From Pleurostoma richardsiae (lineage: Eukaryota; Ascomycota; Sordariomycetes; Calosphaeriales; Pleurostomataceae): 64,000 bases of DNA. Of the stretch, positions 21,709 through 33,801 are shown in pieces. The notes beneath the pieces are model-generated. The model saw only the letters and a program-made list of their open reading frames with translations, was not told the origin of the DNA and ran no database searches. Numbering within the stretch: the first letter of the stretch is position 1; every line of letters begins with the position of its first letter. Where the stretch lies: contig JANBVO010000018.1 in the NCBI GenBank assembly GCA_030052745.1, positions 620,001 through 684,000 on the forward strand, in the 5' to 3' direction. Position numbers and translations under genes: made by a program.

Positions 21709-22268
21709 ACTGTATCTCGAGTCAGTTTTGACCTCCTATGGTTTCCTCCTTCCGCATTAGTAGGCCATAAGAGGCGTTCGGCTCTGGGGGGATGGCCCGA
21801 CCCAAGTAAAGATAAGGGGGCCAGACGATCCCTGATAATTAGAGCAAGCACGGTTCTTGCTGCTGGTCGCACACTGCTTGCTTCGATCCCACCATCTCGG
21901 GAGCTGTTAACGAGGAAGGCCAGCATGTGCATGTCAGGATACCTAAGCAGGGAAGGTAAGGTATGGTAGATAATACGTACACTGTCCACGGATAAGGCGC
22001 TCCTACAAACGCGCTGATGGGTAATTGAGATATTGTTCTCCTTATTTACAGTATTGATACAATAAGAGTGCCTGCCGCAATTGCTGGCATGTGATGGCCG
22101 AACCTGAGCGCGGGTGAATCAGACGGTTCGTCTAAGAACCGACCTCGTCATGCGGCCCGCCCGACAAAGGGCGTTATAAGCAGACAAACACCCAGTACAC
22201 CCTCTATCTCTACTCAACAGCCCGAAACAATCATCTTCAGGCCTAATTCTCCCCTTCTCTTGGCAGCC
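21709..22268. other. Intergenic, no gene recognised
   Basis: Between the NCS1 pseudogene and the 3' end of the mitochondrial ribosomal protein gene. Nothing recognisable seen. Confidence 0.5.
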
Positions 22269-23464
22269 CTAAGCCTTCGCGGCCTTCTTCCTCTTCTCCT
22301 TCTTGCCACCGCCGCCGCCCTGCTGCTGCTTCTGCTTCTTCGCCCCGCCCCTGCTGGCCTCCTTCCGCTCCGCCAGCATCCTGCGCGTCATCTCGAACTC
22401 CTTCTTGCGGCGCTCCAGCTCCATCTGCCGCAGCCTCCGCCGCTTGCGAAGCCGGCCCTTGCGGCCGCCGATCTTCCACGGCGCGATGTACATGCTCTTG
22501 CCCACCAGCCGCCCCAGCGATGAGTTGCCCTCCGCGTAGCTGTAGTCCTTGTTCAGGTGCAGCACCCGCGTGCCGCGGACCTCGCGCCACCGCTGCTGCA
22601 CTAGGCCGAAGGGGTGCACGCTGCGGGCCCGGCGGGCCCGGGAGGGTCTGTCGCCCGCTTGCGCTGGTGCGGCGTCGCTGGACTCGGCGGCAGGCGCCGC
22701 AGCGCCGCCTGCTGGTGCTGCGGCATCACTTGCGCCGGCCTCGCTGGCGGGCGGCAGGATCGTCATCTCCCAGTCCTTGCGCACGACGCGCCTCGGGATG
22801 CCACTGGGGCTTAGCAGCTCGGCGGCCTCGGGCTCCTTTCGGGGGACGGCGACAAAGCCCAGCCTACGCTTGCGGACAGCGTGGGGCGGATAGGGCAGCT
22901 TGTCTTCCCGCTTGAAGGCAACGCCGATGTACTGCCGCGTCGGGTGGCGGAGGGGGTCGCGATAGTACTTGACGTAGCCGGAGACGGCGGCGTGGATGGT
23001 GTGGTCGCGGCCCAAGATGGTGTTCTCGCCCGGATGCCAGATAGTGCCGCGCTGCTTGTAGATTATGTTGCCTGGGATGACATACTGGTCTGTAGGGGGG
23101 AATTGTCAGCCGGGGAACAACAATTGAAGTGATGGTGAGCCCTTTCGAAGGCTCGTAGTTCAAGTCTAGAGCACAGGGAAAAGCAGGATGCAATAATAGT
23201 CCCCAGATGAGATGGACAACACATACCACCAGTCCTCTTCGCGCCGAGCTTCTTCGGGATCGTCTTCCTCGGCCTCAGCTTGTACGCTCCCTGCGACTTA
23301 ACGGCGGCATATCGCCGACCCTCCACGGCCGCGTTCCCGTCGCGCAGTCTCGGCTGCGTCAATTGGGGCTGGCCGGGCCGGAGCGGCAGCGTGAACGTCA
23401 AGGACGGCCGGATGCTGCCTGCAGCAAGAGCCTGCAAGGGCCGCTGCAACTGTACGATCCGCAT
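22269..23464 (-). CDS. MRP7: Mitochondrial large ribosomal subunit protein bL27m
   Basis: Component of the mitochondrial large ribosomal subunit, near the peptidyl-transferase centre in bacterial homologues. Two exons, 23464-23227 and 23089-22269; 352 aa. The N-terminus, rich in Arg, Leu and Pro with no acidic residues early, looks like a mitochondrial presequence. The join yields [19 protein letters not shown] followed by [11 protein letters not shown] and GRDHTIHA, the hallmark bL27 block. A long, very basic C-terminal extension, ending in runs of Lys, Gly and Gln, is typical of fungal Mrp7/MrpL2 proteins and much longer than bacterial L27. It is divergent from lcl2, with only 269 bp between start codons, so the two share a compact promoter. 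Confidence 0.92.
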
Positions 23465-23733
23465 TGAGGGGACCCGTTGAGTTCGTTGGTGCAGCTCTAA
23501 GCTGGCATCGGAGCTGTCCTTTTTCTCGATGTTCTCTGAAAATCATGCCGGAAAATTGGCGAGCTGGGTTGCGTCGGGTCCGGTTGCCGGGTTAGTCAGC
23601 AGCCGATAAGCGATAAGGATCTGGACAGCGAAGCGACTTGTTCAATCACTTCTCGGGTCAGACGACACAGCTTCCTCTTCGTAAATCAATCTATTGTCGT
23701 CCCTGCCGCCGTATTGCGGCTGTTCGTGTCAAC

Positions 23734-24182
23734 ATGCGGTTTATACTCTCCTTAGAATTTCTCGTATTTGCCCTTCTGGGCTCCGCGAGTGCGCAATTCG
23801 GCTTCTTCGACCAGATGTTCGGCGGTGGCGGCCAGCAACAACACCACCATCACCAGCAGCAGCAGAACGCGCCGAGCGACTCATCTCTGTACAAGCAGCG
23901 ATTCGAACAATGTACACACGAATCTAAGTTATTTCCGGATGTAAGGAGCTGGGAAGAGCGACTGGCTAACGAGTGCCGACGTATCTAGCATACTGCGAGA
24001 ACTACCTCTGCCCCGATACGCTCGCTTGCGTTCACTTCCCCCACCACTGCCCCTGCGCATGGCCGGCCCACGAAGACAAGTTCGAGCTCGCGGATGGACA
24101 GCGGATATGCGTGTCTAAGGGTGGCTTCAAGCCCGGGGAGGCAGCGAGGAAGGTGGAGCTGGCCAGGAAGGGTCTGCTCTGA
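23734..24182 (+). CDS. lcl2: Lcl2-like secretory pathway protein (long chronological lifespan 2)
   Basis: Small secreted or ER protein of the fungal Lcl2 family, linked in yeast to ER-associated degradation and lifespan. Two exons, 23734-23911 and 23989-24182, with a CTAAC branch site in the 77-bp intron; 123 aa. The start [20 protein letters not shown] is a clean signal peptide. After it comes a low-complexity Gln/His tract, then the family core: [28 protein letters not shown] and the C-terminal [10 protein letters not shown]. Four conserved cysteines are seen. Length and ending match the family well. An upstream non-ATG extension of the frame is ignored because the signal peptide fixes the start. 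Confidence 0.93.
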
Positions 24183-24542
24183 TGAAATGTGGAATCTGTG
24201 TGACGATGAAAGACACCTGCCGTGCTCGATGCAACAGAGTTGCAATATCCCATAAGAGATGCCGCACAAGGAGTGATCAATGCAAATTCTAGGATTCGAT
24301 CGTTACTATGGGTAACTATACAGCCAATCCGCAGCCGGGTGTTAATCAACACATCCTCCCTCGTCGCTCTTCCCTTGCTCTACGCACAGCGATGATTTCT
24401 GTCACCAATATTGCGTGCAACAGACTCCACACGCAAACCGAAACGCCCGAATGCTGGAGATACCTCCGAACCGTCTTCTTACGTAGCTAGGGCAGCTGAA
24501 TTTCAAGACAGGCCGCGCGGGCACGACCGCGTCGCTGTCCCC
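24183..24542. other. Intergenic, convergent 3' ends
   Basis: Between the stop codons of lcl2 and glc8. No gene seen; expected to hold both 3' UTRs. Confidence 0.6.
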
Positions 24543-25437
24543 CTAGTCATTTCTCGGGAGAGGCGGTACGGGTGGGACAGCGCTGCCATTCGTCTCATTG
24601 CCGTCATCACCACCATCCTCCACCAAGTCATCCAGCTCCTCTGGGTGGCCCAGCAGATGGGCCACACCCTTCATCTCGTAGTGCTTCTTCCGCATCGCCT
24701 GGAAGCGCCGGTGCTTCTCCCTCTCCTCGGCGCTCAGGCCCACCAGCTCATCATCATCGTTATCGTGACCGCTGCCGGCGTCGTCGACATGCACCGCGCG
24801 GCCCTTCGAGCCACTGCGGGGGCGGCTGCTGCCGGCCAGGTCGAACTCGCCCTCGGGTACGGCCTCCTCGGGTTCGCCCAGCGACAGGCCGGGGATCTCG
24901 TCCTCACCGCCGCCGGTGCCGGCCATGTCGACATCGCCGTCGATGTCATCCTCATCCTCCTCGGCTGAGTCGTAGTGCCTGACGTAGGGGGTCTTGGGCT
25001 CGTCGATCTTCATGGTCGCGGTGCGCTCCTGTTCGGTCAAGTACAGGTTCGCCTCGTCCCACTTGAGCCGCTGTGACGTCTCTTCCTCGCCATTATGGGA
25101 GGGAGTCCGTGATGATTGCCGGCGCGATGCGGAAGGGCGCGCTGCGGAAGAGGATCGGCGGTGGCCAGCGTTGTATTGGGTGTTCTGGATGGTGAGCTCC
25201 TTCTCGCTAAGAGGATGCTCGACTTCGGAAGTAGGGTTGGCCGGCGGAGGCGAGACGGGCGGTGAGTGCTGGTAGGAATTCTTGAGGATACCTACAGAAG
25301 CAAGTGGTTAGATAACCTGATCGGAGCGTTTTCGGTAGTGGGGGGCCTGGAAGCCGGGTGACCTTACCTTTTGGCCGACGGGTGTTGGGCCCTGGAGGTG
25401 AGTGAGGAGACGGAGGTGAGTTCAAGACAGTCGCCAT
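24543..25437 (-). CDS. glc8: Protein phosphatase inhibitor 2 homologue (Glc8/IPP-2)
   Basis: Regulator of type 1 protein phosphatase, equivalent to yeast Glc8. Two exons, 25437-25368 and 25291-24543; 272 aa. The 76-bp intron falls inside the conserved N-terminal motif; splicing gives RRPKGILKNS, the KGILK phosphatase-binding motif. The middle has [14 protein letters not shown] and [15 protein letters not shown], containing the PPI-2 K-x-D-E-P-K-T-P-Y block with the Thr that is phosphorylated in animal homologues. An acidic stretch and the [13 protein letters not shown] helix follow. It is mostly polar and probably disordered, acting in nucleus and cytosol. The identification is firm. Confidence 0.93.
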
Positions 25438-26788
25438 GACGGGCAAGATCTATTGCGGGAGATACGGGGTTGAAAGCCGTGGGTTGCTGTTGGTGGTTTG
25501 AGAGTGTAAACACAGAGCGTGACAGAGAAAGCCGTGGAAAGTGTGTATGGATGTGGGGTGATAGCGGGATATATTCAGAAAGTGAATGATGTTTGTTTTC
25601 GGGGGTTCAGGGCGATCCAAGGTGGGTCCTGGGACTGGGTGGAGAGAGAAAGGCGCCGTTGCTTGGGATATCGAACGGGAAGTCTGAGTACCCGCAGACG
25701 AAGCGACAAGTAGGGGCCACAGGGTATAATAAAGGAGGGGGAGGAGTCTTGTCTCTCGAGTTTATTTTTACACCTCTCTTTTTCATTCGTATTTCTCGGT
25801 GGTGGGCATCGCCTCGCATGCTGCTGTCTGGTTTCCGGGAGGCTGCAGCACCAAGATGGCTGGGCCACGATCTCGACTGACTAACTCAAAATGGCCTGCT
25901 TGGTACCTGCCCGCAGGCGCAGTATGACGGGAGGGTCGGGTTCTAATCCACGCTAAGTCACAGAGTACATCAGGTACTCTGGAGTCATCGAAGAGTGAAG
26001 GAGGAATGTGACCGAGAATAGTCGAATGAGGAAGATGGCAGAAGTGATGCAGGGACTCGAAGAGTAAATGCACGAGTGCACGCACGATGATGGCATGGGC
26101 AGACGGCCCGGGCTGTTCCTCTTGGTGCCAGTCTCGTGAGCCACCCTCAGTCGTCTCTAGAGTTGGCTCACTCGGTGGTACCTATCGGCTGCCCTAACGG
26201 GACAGGCGTGAGAGGTACTTGTGGAACTCGTGCCCGAGGTTCCGGTTCCGCGAGTAATCTCGTGCTATGCCACCCAACCTGGGCAGCCACAGGAGGTACC
26301 TCCCACCTCAAGCCTGTTAGACAGCAAAGGGTGCTCCTGCACGAGGCATGTGACGGTTGACATCATCTCGCATCTTCTGCCCCGACCACGAGCGCATCTC
26401 TTGTATTGTCAACCTCATTTTCTTGTCTTCACTCTCTATACTATCTATATAGCAAATAGAGTACGCAGAAGCCGACAGCCTAGAGTTCACTACGAATATA
26501 GGTCGTGCGTTAGCCGCCTGATGCCGTCATCATTCTGCGCTTTTCCTACCGGCCATTCTCCTCCTCGGTGGGGCGCGGCGATCTGGCATCCATCCCTCCT
26601 GCACCCCACAGAGACCGTTGCTTTTTCCCCAGACCACGTGTAGGAAACCGGAGTGTTCGATTTTCATCGTAGGAGGGCCAGCCGAGGTCAGAATCAGCAG
26701 CATGACGAGTCGACACCGCCTTGACCTCGTGTCTAGTTGGAAGTCTAACTTGCGCCTAGACACCATGGAAGGGAGAGAGATGCGCATG
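25438..26788. other. Intergenic: glc8 promoter and 3' flank of C2H2 gene
   Basis: A 1.35-kb gap. It contains the glc8 promoter, with purine-rich runs near 25600-25760. No coding region, RNA gene or repeat could be supported. Confidence 0.5.
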
Positions 26789-29336
26789 TCAAAGACCAGC
26801 CTGGTCGGCGTACGGTGTGCCGCCGAGAGTCGTGATGCTCAGCGCGAGTCTGCGGCGCAGGTCCCTCTCTTGCTCGCACTCCTTTTCTTTCGTAGCCAGT
26901 CTCGCGTTACACAAATCCAACTGGTTCTTGAGGTCTTCGATGACGTTGCTCAAAACACTATTAGGTGGCAGGAGTTCAACAACTCCTGAAGAGCTGTCTC
27001 TCACGCTCTGCTGCTCCTGTGGGCGAAGTTCCTCGCTTCTTTCAGTGATCAGGACACTGTTCAGACGATCAGTCACATCTAACGGCCGAGTGGTTGCCTG
27101 CCCGTTCTGTGACTGTCTTTGACCGGCCCTGCACCTTATCTGGTGCTGGACTAGGTGCTCCCGGCGCTTGAAACCCGTAAAACCAGGCCTCGACCGAGAG
27201 TTCTCGCACTCGGAATGAGGGCACCAGTATGGAACCGACGGCCCGATGTGCGTCTCCTTTTGATGTCGTTTCAGGCTGTCTTTCCTGGCAAACCTTTCTT
27301 CACAAGCTGGGCAGATGAACTGTCCCATCTTGCGACTTCGAAAGTCAGCACAAGCGGTCCATGACAGCAGAGATGGGTCGGTAACACAACAGGGTCATCG
27401 AGCGTTTAGCTTCTTACCTGCGCGTCTGCTTACGGATTCTATGAGAATTAGAACCCACACGGTACTCCGGCGTATTTGCGGCCTGGTTTATTGGTGCTGT
27501 TACCGCTGCACCGACCGTCATATTTTCTGATTGTGCGGAAAGCGGACTGTTCAAGCTTCGCGTTTGCAACGTAGGCCTTAGTGAGTCTTCGGGACACGCT
27601 TGTCTAAGGCATTCAGATGCCTTTGCCGTCTGCGAGGCGTTTCCATTTGGAGCCGGACTGGCAGCAACAAGCCCGAACGTTGATGGACTCTCGGTAGAAG
27701 GAAACAGTTCGTCCGGTTCCATAGGGTTCCAGATCGGAATCCCCGAAGAACTAGGGTCTTGGAGCCCCCATGCAACGCTGCCGTTGGCTTGACCATGCTC
27801 ATAATCAAGGTCCAGTTCCGCGAAAAAATCAAAGTCTCCACCATCTGTCGCATCTGTTAGACTATCGTCATCGGTTGACTGGATTGGAGTTCGAACTTAC
27901 AACCGCCGCTAAGCAATGGATCAGAAGGCTCCAGTCGCACGTCTCGAGATTCGGAATATGGAGTGGCCGGGGCGCATGGAACGCCCTCTTGTTGACTAGG
28001 GTAGATGAACATCCAACAGACACCCCATAGTACTACCAGCGCCGGCCAGATCGACCACGGCATTGTCGTACAAGGTGGGCGGATGCTATCAGGAAATTCC
28101 GAAAACACGAAGAAGAACATGACCACATAGTAAAGAGGCTGGAAGGCCATTGCCAATCTAGCGAGTAGCCCTTGGAGCAAATCCAAGATGCGCGAAATGA
28201 GCACCCGCATTTCCTCGCCGACTTCAACATATGCTTTTGCCCCTTTCAACCAACTGGATAGAATCTCGTTCATCCGGTCGAGAAGGACCCCAAACTCGGA
28301 GACCGTGTCGAGGATAGTGTGCACACACAAAAGAATGCGCTTTGTTGCGAGCCGTCTGGCTTTCCTGTTCCCAAAGCGCCGGGCCAGGTAGATGGTGCGA
28401 TCCGCTGGACGAAGAAGATTCTGCTGGACAAGATCCACCCAGTTATCACCGCCGAGATCCTCAAAAAAGCGTTTGACCGCCTGGACGGACGCTTCAAGCT
28501 TGATAAGTTCTTTTTCGATCTCAAGGCGATATGAGCGCTTAGATATTTTCCTCACAAAGTCCATGAAAGCGAAAGCCTGGGCGTAAGCAGCGGCCGCAAC
28601 CCCAGCACTATAAAAATCCACTCCAGGGCTTAGTACCGCTCGAGCGTCATTATTCCCATACCGTTGAGCGACGGGTGCCAGAGAGTGTACTCGTCTGGTT
28701 GGTATAAGGTCAAAGGATCTGGCCACAAGAACGTCAGACAACAATAGCGAAGGTAAAGCAGTCAGTCTCATACATTGAAGAACAAACGGCCGAGTCTTGG
28801 CTGCTGTAGGCAAAGTGTTGGGCATTGGAAGTGGTCAAAGTGGCGCGTACAGTCTGTATGTCCAGGCCCTGCAACTGGTCGCACAGCTTCCGGTAGGCCA
28901 GGAAACGAGGCGGAACAACGTATAGGTCTTGCATTGTGCGCACCACGAGTTGGTCAAGGAAGGCATTGCGACTCTTCACGTTCGCCAGGTCAATTTGTTG
29001 AAGGGCGCCGGTTCCAAGTAATGCAGGGTTTGAGGACCATTGAGGCCCGCAGGGTAATACGTTTCCGCAAGCCGCTTGACGAGTAGCGACGGCAAGAACC
29101 AATATTATATTGATGTCCGCATCTTGAAGCTTGCCGTCCTGCCATCTGCGCCAGACAGCCTGTAACTGCTCGCCCAGGAAAACCTTTGGGGTGTTGTATA
29201 GGCTATTCAAAATACCGGAAATGATTTGGTGTAGTGGGCGAGAGTGTTTCTCTGGATTTACCAGAGCCAGTCGATCAGATGTATATTCTGCAAACATCCT
29301 GAAGGATAGAACTGTCCACTGATTGATACGGAACAT
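26789..29336 (-). CDS. C2H2 zinc-finger protein with predicted membrane segments, function unknown
   Basis: I do not recognise the family as a whole. Four exons are modelled: 29336-28774, 28718-27901, 27853-27418 and 27335-26789, totalling 787 aa in frame. The N-terminal half is helical, with QQIDLANVKSRNAFLDQLV and a helical stretch ending in LLQGLLARLAMAFQ. Around residues 400-450 two strongly hydrophobic stretches, PLYYVVMFFFVFSEF and IWPALVVLWGVCWMFIY, look like membrane helices. An acidic region follows, then C2H2 fingers (FICPACEERFARKDSLKRH and a second YWCPHSEC...H type finger) and a coiled coil. The third acceptor could instead be 9 bp further on. The start is the first in-frame ATG; the frame is open further up (LLLPGACPWALARS), so an upstream exon is likely. 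A split into two genes is not excluded. Confidence 0.6.
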
Positions 29337-29372
29337 TGATCGGGCAAGAGCCCATGGACATGCGCCCGGCAA

Positions 29373-30070
29373 TAGAAGTGGGAAGGCCTTCTTATGTAGT
29401 TAGGGACTACGGCTCTATACAGTACGCATGGTTCTGGGGAGGACACAGCCACCACCTTGCTCCGTGACCCGGCCACCGCTCACCCTATCGCGCCCACCCT
29501 AAGGTGCCGTGCCACCTCCTGCGCCCGAAGACAAGGTGTTTCAGTACCTCTACCCTGCGAATCGCAATCGCATCTCGTCGTCATGGGTGCATCTGACACC
29601 CTACATCCCAGAATGGAGACCAATGGACCAATATCTGATCATTCTTGGGCTGGATTTTGCTTTGAGGAATTTGAGATCGGTTGGGTAGGCATCTTAGGCA
29701 CTGCGGCGAGATCTTCAGGGATGTACTGCAATCCCGGCACCCTTTGAAATGCTGATTGGGTTGAGTGCTGGTCATTTTTCCAGCCTCGCATTCGGATGTT
29801 GGGAGATTCGCGCCAGTGAGAAAAGTCGACTTCGAGGCAATCCATCACTGACGAAAGACGATGCCTGCAATCACGAGCGACTCCTCTTGTCTGCCCTCTG
29901 CGGTTCGGCTTTTGCGGGGATAAGGCAAACTAAGCCATGCAGCTCTTCGTCGTCACTAGGGCAGTGGGCAAAGGGGCGAAACACCTGTCGCCCACGAACT
30001 CTCAATATCTGGTCTTCCAGCTTCTAGAGGAGGCAAGACAGTCATTCGGTCCGCCGGAACTTTATGAGCG
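29373..30070. promoter_or_regulatory. Divergent promoter region
   Basis: Lies between the minus-strand C2H2 gene and the plus-strand fungal-specific regulator. It may hold a short first exon of the former. No other feature is recognised. Confidence 0.4.
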
Positions 30071-31729
30071 ATGGACTTCCTGTTCGTTGACGGCGATGCG
30101 GCCACCCATGACCGTATTGCACGCAAGCGCATCCGCAGCCATGTCATGAAGGGCAAGAATCTCGGAAGGTCCATCCCGGCCAGAGGATGGAAGAATCGCT
30201 CACTCCAGGCCAAGCAGCTACAAGAAGAGCCGACGGCGGCTCAGTCGACTGCCATTTCTAAGAAAGCTCCCGGAGACACGCAATCGCCTTCGGAAACCAA
30301 TGAGAATGGTGCCGTGTCACCTGAAATGCCAGCGGCCGGATTCCTAGCCGCTGAGATCAGTTCAACTGCGAGTCCGACCAACTATTTTGCCGGCACGGAA
30401 TTCTACTACTTTCAGTCATTCCTACCCGTCCAATTCACCCCTTCCATGCGGTCCTTGATATATACCTGTAGGGTCCTTCCCCCTTGTCATGCACAATGTC
30501 GCCTTGTCTAACGTCCAAGACAGTCAACTCCAGCGTCCGAGACAGGGTTTACCCCCACGCGTTCTGCCGTCCGGCGAGTGAGAACCATCCCTGGTTCAGG
30601 AATATGGTTCAGGACGAGATGCGTAAGTGATACATCATATCGCCTTCCTTATGTCGTCTTCGGACCCTCTGGCTTAAAACGTCTAGTCTTTCACTGCACT
30701 ATTGCTATGGCATCTACGTACGTCTCGCTCTTTCGCGGCGAGCATGGCCGGGCCGCTGAAGCTGCGTGGCACCTATCAGAGACCGTTCGGCTGCTCAACA
30801 GCAGTCTCTCGTCCACTTCTGCCCAACACGATCGGATTCTGGCCGCCGTCGTCTCCTTAGCCATCCACTCCAATGTGACCGGCGCTGCTCCCTCGGGGAA
30901 TGTTCATCTCAGCGCGCTGAAGCGCATTCTAGGATACCGCGTCGAGGGCTTCAAGTCTCTGCGGGAGCGAAATCCAGAGTTGACGCAAAAGATCTGCCGG
31001 ACAGAGTTCGAGTGCGCCATCATGGAGGGGACGTCGGTGGAACTGGGTTCTGAGCAGGGGGCGATGCAGGCACCCGGGCTTCCTCCTGCATTACCCAGCA
31101 GCACATCCTTCCTGCTGCCATACCCGCTCACCGACCTATCCCCTCCCCTACAATACATCACTCGGGATGTCTTTATGCTCTGCAGCTATCCCAGCAAGCA
31201 GAAGCTCGACCCATACCACTATCAGGATCTCGTCATCACCATCTGTCAGCGTCTCGTGGGATTTTCCTCGCTCGGCGGTCCACGACCAACAGAGCCGCTC
31301 GACGATGTGTGGCAGTTAGGACTTCTCGCGTTCATGACAACAATATTCTACCATATTGGGAGGATGAGGGCCATCTACTTGGAATTGGCGTCGCAGATGC
31401 TTCAAGAACGACTCCAGCAATATCCATTCTCGGGTCCGATGGAGATTAGCGAGTACCGCCCACTACACTTCTGGCTGTTCTTTATACACGGATTTTCAGT
31501 CCTCGACGGGCGCGACGGCCGGTGGCTTCTGCCCCAGATCCGCTCACGAGCCGATGTCCTGCACATCAAGACATGGGAGAGAGCAAAAGAACACCTGCAA
31601 ATATTCCCTTGGATCGCCGAGATTCATGACGAGACAGGCAAAAGGCTCTTCGACATGACCACACCTTCCCTGGAAGACCAGGGCGAGAACGGTGGAGACT
31701 GTGTTAGGTTCCTGGCCATTGATCCTTAA
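30071..31729 (+). CDS. Fungal-specific transcription factor domain protein (Fungal_trans_2 type, no zinc cluster seen)
   Basis: Putative regulator. Three exons, 30071-30467, 30524-30622 and 30687-31729, with TCTAAC before the first acceptor; 512 aa. The N-terminal block FLFVDGDAATHDRIARKRIRSHVMKG is the short basic region typical of proteins that carry the Fungal_trans_2 domain but lack a Zn2Cys6 cluster. The joins restore FNSSVRDRVYPHAFCRPAS and ENHPWFRNMVQDEM followed by LFHCTIAMA, conserved landmarks of this family. The C-terminus is an all-helical domain. Its stop codon is only 27 bp from that of the convergent SDR gene, so the transcripts probably overlap. Target genes are unknown. Confidence 0.82.
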
Positions 31730-31756
31730 GCCCTTATCCCATTCCTTCCTTTAATC

Positions 31757-32923
31757 TTAGTGTCCCGCCTTCAATGCTGCAATGTCAACATGGTGTCCCT
31801 TTCTCTCCAAAATATCGATGAGATCCGCCCACACTTGCTTCTGCGTGCGGACGCCGTCATCGTTGTACAGCCATTCCGGGACAGAAGGGTTCTTGTCACT
31901 GTGTATGGTCTGTCAGATTCACGGAACACCAGCAAACGGTAAGTGAGGCTATATTGATAGCAGTAGGGTCACTAACTCTTTGGTAGTGCAAGCCGACAGG
32001 TATTTGCCGTGGCTCTCTGGACCCGCGAACGCGCCGTGCAGCAGAGTCCGGCTGCCCTCCTCCGCCGTTCGTCCCACGAGCCTTCTCATCACCTCGATCT
32101 GAAGCCGCATGAGGGTCCAGCCACTCTCTCTTGCCAGCTCGGTGGAGCAAAGGCCCGGATTCACGAGGTTGATGACAACGCCCGTATCGGATAAAGGGAG
32201 CAGCGAGGCGAGCTCACGACCGGCGTAGATCTGCATGAGCTTGGATAGAGGATACCTGGGAGCGGTTACGGAAACCCATCAGCTGTCGTCGCCTGCTGTC
32301 GGGATGGCACTGCGGCCTACTAACCTCTGCGGCATAATCGCCGTCTTCTCGTCGCTCAGCGTCTCGAACACGTTGCTCTTGACTCCCTCGAGCGGCCGCG
32401 GCTTCATCATGAAACCCGTCTCACTGGTGACGATGGCCACGTGCGGCTGGATGCCGAACTTCTTCGCCGACTCCCTCAGCTTGGGGATCGCCCGCATGGC
32501 CAGCAGGAACGTCCCCAGCACGTTGACCGTCAGCGACGACTCCAGCCCCTCGACGAGCTCGAAGAACCTGCGTGCGATGCCCGCGCTCTCGATGAGCGCG
32601 TCCAACCTGTCCAGCGCCGCGAGGCGCGCCGCGAAAGCCTCAACCGATGCCAGGGATGTGAGGTCTAGCTCCCAGACCTCGCCGGCGGCTGGCTTGCCGG
32701 TCTCCTTGCGGATGGAGGCCAGGGCGGCGGCGCCGCGCGAGGGGGAGCGCACGGCTAGGATGACGCGGGTGGCGCCCAGACGAACCAGGTGCTTGGCGCA
32801 CTCATAGCCTAAGCCTGTGTTGCTACCTGTCACGATGTAGGTTCCGCCTGAGACATCGGCTGGGGTTGGGACGAGGGGAAGAGGGGTGCGCTGCTCGCGG
32901 ACGAAATCGAGGAAGCCCGGCAT
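31757..32923 (-). CDS. Short-chain dehydrogenase/reductase (retinol dehydrogenase/WWOX-like)
   Basis: NAD(P)-dependent oxidoreductase. Three exons, 32923-32325, 32255-31973 and 31909-31757; 344 aa. The last exon is short and was found by extending the splice pattern (SDKNPSVPEWLYNDD to a TAA). The Rossmann motif is TGSNTGLGYE near residue 32. The usual NNAG is replaced by ESAGIA. The catalytic Ser is in VAIVTSETG and the YxxxK pair in YPLSKLMQIYAGREL, created at the first join. The NPGLCSTEL loop follows. Substrate is unknown; such enzymes act on lipids, polyketides or aldehydes. It is convergent with the fungal-specific regulator. Confidence 0.88.
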
Positions 32924-33801
32924 GGCTGTCTGTGGGCTTGAGGTTCAAAGGCTTCGCAGTTGTTGTTCTTTGAGGGGAGTGAGGTGATCTATCGCATTAG
33001 GAGAAGAGAAATGCTGTCTGGTGACGCTAATGTTGGGGTGAAGGACGGACGTATGCCTGCAAGATATATAGCTGCGGGAGTGCGCCGCTCCAATGAACCG
33101 AATTCCGCCTCGAGGCTCTTTCCGTGGCTCATCTCTTTGGAATGATAGACACGGGCTGTCGGATCCGGGAGAAGGCCCGCTCTGCGTCAGTCTGGCTGTT
33201 TAATGCCGATATGGCCGTGATCTTCCCATCGAAAGCGGCGTCGCCATCACGAACAATGCAAGACTGACCAATGAGGAATCTCCTAATCGAGTAGACCAAT
33301 CAGAGATCTTCATCCCGATTAGGAATGGTGCAATATTTCCCCCCGGCGTCTCCTTTGTTTTGCACGCGGCCTCGGCTACGGAGTCTCTTAGTCCCCTACA
33401 TCCGGGTCTGAAGAGCGATGGGCGGTGTCACTAGTCATGCATCTCGTTACGGGCCTCTCTGAGGAGGTAGACGGTGTGGACGGTCTCGGAGTGCCGTCTG
33501 TCGTGTCGAGTTCAGCGAGGGGCCAGCGGATGGACTCGGCATTAGCAGGGGCAGTCCATCCGAGACGGCCAGCACGTCCGTTGTCACTAAAGGGTCCATA
33601 ATGCAAAAGAGTCGAAAGGCCATTCATATTGTATGGTGAGACTGCGTCCCAAATATCTGGACCAGTCTGCACTGAGAGGCAGTGCAGGTGTCCATCGTCT
33701 TTTTTTGACTCCATTCATGCTGCGTATGCCGGACTTCCCCAACCAAGACGCCATTAAATCTCCAGAATAATAATCACAAATGGCAAGCAAGCCTAACCGC
33801 T
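32924..33801. other. Intergenic: SDR promoter and protease 3' flank
   Basis: Holds the SDR promoter and the 3' flank of the aspartic protease. A 108-codon minus-strand frame at 33388-33714 has no family features and is not called. Confidence 0.5.

Noticed and set aside
33388-33714. 108-codon minus-strand frame downstream of the aspartic protease
   Set aside because: No family motif, no neighbours supporting it and no splice partners; most likely chance.
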